In this document: positions 61,278 to 64,000 of the stretch, piece after piece
How positions within the stretch are numbered: the first letter of the stretch is position 1
How the letters are laid out: every line of letters begins with the position of its first letter
Source of the DNA: G038396625 sp038396625
Lineage (GTDB): Bacteria; Bacillota; Clostridia; Peptostreptococcales; Thermotaleaceae
Direction: 5' to 3'
Assembly (NCBI GenBank): GCA_038396625.1
Contig: CP121688.1
Coordinates: forward strand, 868,001-932,000
DNA length: 64,000 nt
Notes under the pieces: generated by a model
Told to the model about the DNA's origin: nothing
What the model saw: the letters and a program-made list of their open reading frames with translations, nothing else
Database searches by the model: none
Position numbers and translations under genes: made by a program

Positions 61278-61894
61278 AAATTGCAGTGTTTGCTTCAGGA
61301 AGTGGAACCAATTTACAAGCAGTGATAGACCATATTGAAAAGGGCAATATTTACGGCGAGATAGCTGTAATATTATCCAATAAGCAGGAGGCGTATGCCT
61401 TAGAGCGTGGGAAAAAACATGGGATAGAATCAATTTATATAGGCAGAAAAAATGTTCCGAACGAAGAAGAAAGAAATAATCATAAGATCATAGAAATCTT
61501 AAAAAGCAAAAACATTGATTTGATTGTTCTTGCAGGCTATATGAATATTTTAGGAAAAGACCTTGTAGAGGAATATAAACATCGTATTATTAATATACAC
61601 CCTTCTCTGATTCCCAGTTTTTGTGGCAAAGGATTTTATGGGGAAAAGGTGCATAAAGGGGTACTGGAATATGGTGTGAAAATAACCGGTGCTACGGTAC
61701 ACTTTGTAGATGAAGGAACGGATACAGGACCTGTGATCTTACAAAAGGCAGTGGAAGTAAAGGATACAGATACCGCAGAAACCTTGGCAAAAAGGGTTTT
61801 AGAGGTAGAACATCAATTACTGCCTATGGCAGTGAAGCTGTTTGCTGAGGGCAAACTAAAAATAGAAGGAAGAAAAGTAAAAATTATTAGGTGA
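61265..61894 (+). CDS. purN: Phosphoribosylglycinamide formyltransferase
   Basis: 209 residues: VFASGSGTNLQAVID (about 8-22), VLAGYMNILG, the catalytic NIHPSLIPSF with Asn and His, and VHFVDEGTDTGPVILQ with the conserved Asp. The usual tetrahydrofolate-dependent GAR transformylase. It overlaps purM, and the intergenic repeat lies after it. Confidence 0.96.
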   Translation: MSKIKIAVFASGSGTNLQAVIDHIEKGNIYGEIAVILSNKQEAYALERGKKHGIESIYIGRKNVPNEEERNNHKIIEILKSKNIDLIVLAGYMNILGKDLVEEYKHRIINIHPSLIPSFCGKGFYGEKVHKGVLEYGVKITGATVHFVDEGTDTGPVILQKAVEVKDTDTAETLAKRVLEVEHQLLPMAVKLFAEGKLKIEGRKVKIIR

Positions 61895-61980
61895 TGGGTT
61901 GCAGGTGATGGATAACGGGTGACAAGACCTTAAAAACGAATCCTAAAACCGCTAACCACTAACGACCAACGACTAAGGTC
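61895..61980. repeat. Intergenic repeat with CTAACCACTAAC units (copy C)
   Basis: Left half is G-rich (GGTGATGG, AACGGGTGACAAG) and right half is AACCGCTAACCACTAACGACC plus ACGACTAAGG, closely resembling copy A at 1.0 kb. It fills the purN-purH spacer. A shorter related stretch (GGCTAACGGCTAAC) lies at about 63597-63610 before purD. Confidence 0.55.
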
Positions 61981-61997
61981 AAAAGGGAGGGTTTCAT

Positions 61998-63539
61998 ATG
62001 ATCAAGCGTGCTTTAATCAGTGTTTCTGATAAACGAGGGATTGTAGATTTTGCTAAGAGATTGCAGCAATTTGGGGTGGAAATTATTTCTACGGGAGGCA
62101 CGGCAAAAATTCTGACAGACAATGGAATCAAAGTTATTTCCATATCTGAGGTGACAAATTTTCCCGAATGTTTAGATGGAAGGGTAAAAACTTTACATCC
62201 TGCAGTCCATGGTGGATTATTGGCAATGAGAGATAATCCAGATCATGTAAAGCAATTAGAGGATTTGAAGATTACACCGATTGATCTTGTAGTAATCAAT
62301 TTGTATCCATTTAAGGAAACCATTCAAAAGGAAGGCGTAACATTGGAAGAAGCCATTGAAAATATTGATATTGGTGGACCTACAATGCTAAGATCCGCTG
62401 CGAAAAATCATAAGGATGTGGTAGTAATATCTGATCCTAAAGACTACGAAGGGGTACTGAATGAAATGGATCAGAAGGGAGAAGTATCTTATGATACAAA
62501 GTATAGACTGGCTTTGAAGGTATTTACTCATACTGCCCACTATGATACGTTGATTGCAGGATACTTAAGAAAACAGATTGAGGATGAGATGCCTCCTGTT
62601 TTAACAGTGACCTATGAAAAAGTACAAGATCTAAGATATGGAGAAAACCCCCATCAGAAAGCAGCCTTTTATAAAGAAGTAGGAAAAAATGAAGGTTCTT
62701 TGGTGAATGCTGAACAGCTTCATGGTAAGGAGCTTTCCTTTAACAATATTAACGATACCAATGGTGCATTAGAGTTACTAAAGGAATATGAAGTGCCTAC
62801 AGTGGTAGGGGTAAAACATGCTAATGCCTGTGGGGTGGGTAGTGGATATGATATTTATGATGCCTATCTGAAAGCGTATCAGTGTGATCCGGTTTCTATT
62901 TTTGGAGGGATTATAGCTGCCAATCGTACCATTGACAGCAGAACAGCAGAAGAAATTAATAAAATATTTGTAGAAATTGTGATCGCACCAGACTTCGATG
63001 AGGATGCCCGAACGATTTTAACATCCAAGAAAAATATTAGATTATTAAAATTAGATGATATAGGGAAAAAACAATCACGAGATGCTGTAGATATGAAAAA
63101 AGTAAACGGTGGGATATTGATTCAAGATGTAGATCATGAACTGTTGAAAGAGGAAGATTTAAAGATTGTTACGGAAAGAATTCCAACTAAAAAGGAAATG
63201 GAAGACATGATGTTTGCTTGGAAGGTTGTAAAACATATTAAATCTAATGGAATTGTGCTGGCAAAAGATCAGCAAACGATAGGGATTGGCCCTGGACAAG
63301 TAAATCGTATTTGGGCGGTAGAAAATGCCATTAAACAAGCAAACGTTGGAATAAAAGGGAGTGTGATGGCTTCTGATGCCTTTTTTCCATTTGCAGATTG
63401 TGTAGAGGCTGCAGCAAAGGCAGGAATTACAGCAATTATTCAGCCAGGAGGTTCCATAAACGATAAAGCATCCATTGAGATGGCCAATCAATATGGTATT
63501 GCCATGGTGTTTACTGGAATGAGACATTTTAAACATTAA
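61998..63539 (+). CDS. purH: Bifunctional AICAR transformylase/IMP cyclohydrolase
   Basis: 513 residues. The N-terminal IMP cyclohydrolase (SVSDKRGIVDFAK, STGGTAKIL, FPECLDGRVKTLHP, LYPFKET, NIDIGGPTMLRSAAKN) is followed by the AICAR transformylase (LRYGENPHQKAAFY, VVGVKHANACGVG, FGGIIAANR, SDAFFPFADCVE, QPGGSIND). GGGAGGG precedes the ATG. It catalyses the last two steps to IMP. purD follows 91 bp later. Confidence 0.97.
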   Translation: MIKRALISVSDKRGIVDFAKRLQQFGVEIISTGGTAKILTDNGIKVISISEVTNFPECLDGRVKTLHPAVHGGLLAMRDNPDHVKQLEDLKITPIDLVVINLYPFKETIQKEGVTLEEAIENIDIGGPTMLRSAAKNHKDVVVISDPKDYEGVLNEMDQKGEVSYDTKYRLALKVFTHTAHYDTLIAGYLRKQIEDEMPPVLTVTYEKVQDLRYGENPHQKAAFYKEVGKNEGSLVNAEQLHGKELSFNNINDTNGALELLKEYEVPTVVGVKHANACGVGSGYDIYDAYLKAYQCDPVSIFGGIIAANRTIDSRTAEEINKIFVEIVIAPDFDEDARTILTSKKNIRLLKLDDIGKKQSRDAVDMKKVNGGILIQDVDHELLKEEDLKIVTERIPTKKEMEDMMFAWKVVKHIKSNGIVLAKDQQTIGIGPGQVNRIWAVENAIKQANVGIKGSVMASDAFFPFADCVEAAAKAGITAIIQPGGSINDKASIEMANQYGIAMVFTGMRHFKH

Positions 63540-63630
63540 AAAATGGGTTTAGAAGATAGGGTAAGTAGTTTACAAAAAACATGAGATAAAGTGATTGGCT
63601 AACGGCTAACTTTATAAGGAAGGTGTTTTC

Positions 63631-64000
63631 ATGAAAGTATTGGTAATTGGCAGTGGTGGTAGAGAACATGCGATGATTTGGAAACTAAAACAAAGTTCCA
63701 AAGTGAATAAAATTTATTGTGCTCCCGGAAATGCAGGCATAGCCCAGATGGCTGAGATTGTGAATATAAAAGTAGAAGATATTGAACTCCTTTGTGCTTT
63801 TGCGAAAAACAATGCCATTGATTTGACTATTGTAGGTCCTGAAGTGCCTTTGGTGTTAGGGATTGTAGACCGATTTAAAGAAGAAGGATTAAAAGTTTTT
63901 GGACCCAATAAAAAAGCGGCCCAATTGGAAGGCAGTAAAGCTTTTTCAAAGGATTTTATGATTAGACATCATATTCCTACGGCCCAATATGCTGAGTTTA
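63631..64000 (+). CDS. purD: Phosphoribosylamine-glycine ligase (5' part only)
   Basis: The start ATG at 63631 follows AAGGAAGG. The first 123 codons are in the window and read MKVLVIGSGGREHAMIWKL, YCAPGNAGIA, TIVGPEVPLVLGIVD and GPNKKAAQLEGSKAFSKDFM, the conserved N-terminus and start of the ATP-grasp region of PurD. The gene runs off the window end. It makes GAR from phosphoribosylamine and glycine, and is last in the visible cluster. Confidence 0.95.
   Translation, partial: MKVLVIGSGGREHAMIWKLKQSSKVNKIYCAPGNAGIAQMAEIVNIKVEDIELLCAFAKNNAIDLTIVGPEVPLVLGIVDRFKEEGLKVFGPNKKAAQLEGSKAFSKDFMIRHHIPTAQYAEF

Noticed and set aside
1..64000. CRISPR arrays, insertion sequences, tRNA or rRNA genes
   Set aside because: No regularly spaced repeats, transposase-like frames or tRNA/rRNA signatures were seen on either strand by reading; a tRNAscan or ISfinder search would settle this.

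Overview
This window is chromosomal DNA from an anaerobic, amino-acid- and amine-fermenting member of the Clostridia (Firmicutes), probably close to Alkaliphilus/Natronincola-type organisms. The DNA is AT-rich. Ribosome binding sites are strong AGGAGG types. The split GcvPA/GcvPB proteins, SucD/4-hydroxybutyrate-dehydrogenase-like enzymes, NhaC-family transporters, many sigma-54 activators and a guanine-plus-PRPP tandem riboswitch all fit this group. The genus is an inference. No rRNA, tRNA, CRISPR array or intact insertion sequence was seen.

Layout. (1) 0.1-9.2 kb: short-chain dehydrogenase (SDR), a divergent GcvPA/GcvPB pair, an NAD-kinase-like protein, a YtcJ-type amidohydrolase and a dCACHE chemoreceptor. 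(2) 9.5-18.2 kb: second SDR, NhaC transporter and ornithine-racemase-like protein on the plus strand; on the minus strand a second amidohydrolase and a second NhaC transporter, then a RocR-like sigma-54 activator. (3) 18.5-22.6 kb: a decayed NhaC fragment and two more chemoreceptors. (4) 23-40.6 kb: a putrescine/GABA/4-hydroxybutyrate island with two SucD-like CoA-acylating aldehyde dehydrogenases, two 4-hydroxybutyrate dehydrogenases, GabT, putrescine aminotransferase, an aldehyde:ferredoxin oxidoreductase operon (polyferredoxin, AOR, MoaD/ThiS), a third NhaC transporter and two sigma-54 activators. (5) 40.7-43.4 kb: an OmpR-type two-component system. (6) 43.5-51.5 kb: a phosphonate-type module with two organophosphate-antiporter-like MFS carriers, PhnX-like hydrolase, PhnW-like transaminase, Fe-type alcohol dehydrogenase and a LysR regulator. 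(7) 51.7-64 kb: purL, the tandem riboswitch with pbuG, then purE-C-F-M-N-H-D; purD runs off the end.

How the parts fit. Seven good -24/-12 promoters (GG-N10-GC) lie in front of the SDR2, NhaC1, amidohydrolase2-NhaC2, 4HbD2, SucD2-GabT, ferredoxin-AOR-MoaD and PatA transcription units, and three sigma-54 activators are interspersed. Regions 2-4 therefore look like one substrate-induced catabolic regulon. A plausible flow is putrescine -> 4-aminobutanal (PatA) -> GABA (AOR) -> succinate semialdehyde (GabT) -> 4-hydroxybutyrate (4HbD), with SucD linking succinate semialdehyde to succinyl-CoA. Region 1-2 looks like catabolism of an unidentified amino-acid-like compound: P-protein paralogues with altered active-site motifs and no GcvT or GcvH, amidohydrolases and a racemase. 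The phosphonate module has a PhoP-box-like direct repeat in front of the phnX-like gene and a structured leader in front of the second carrier.
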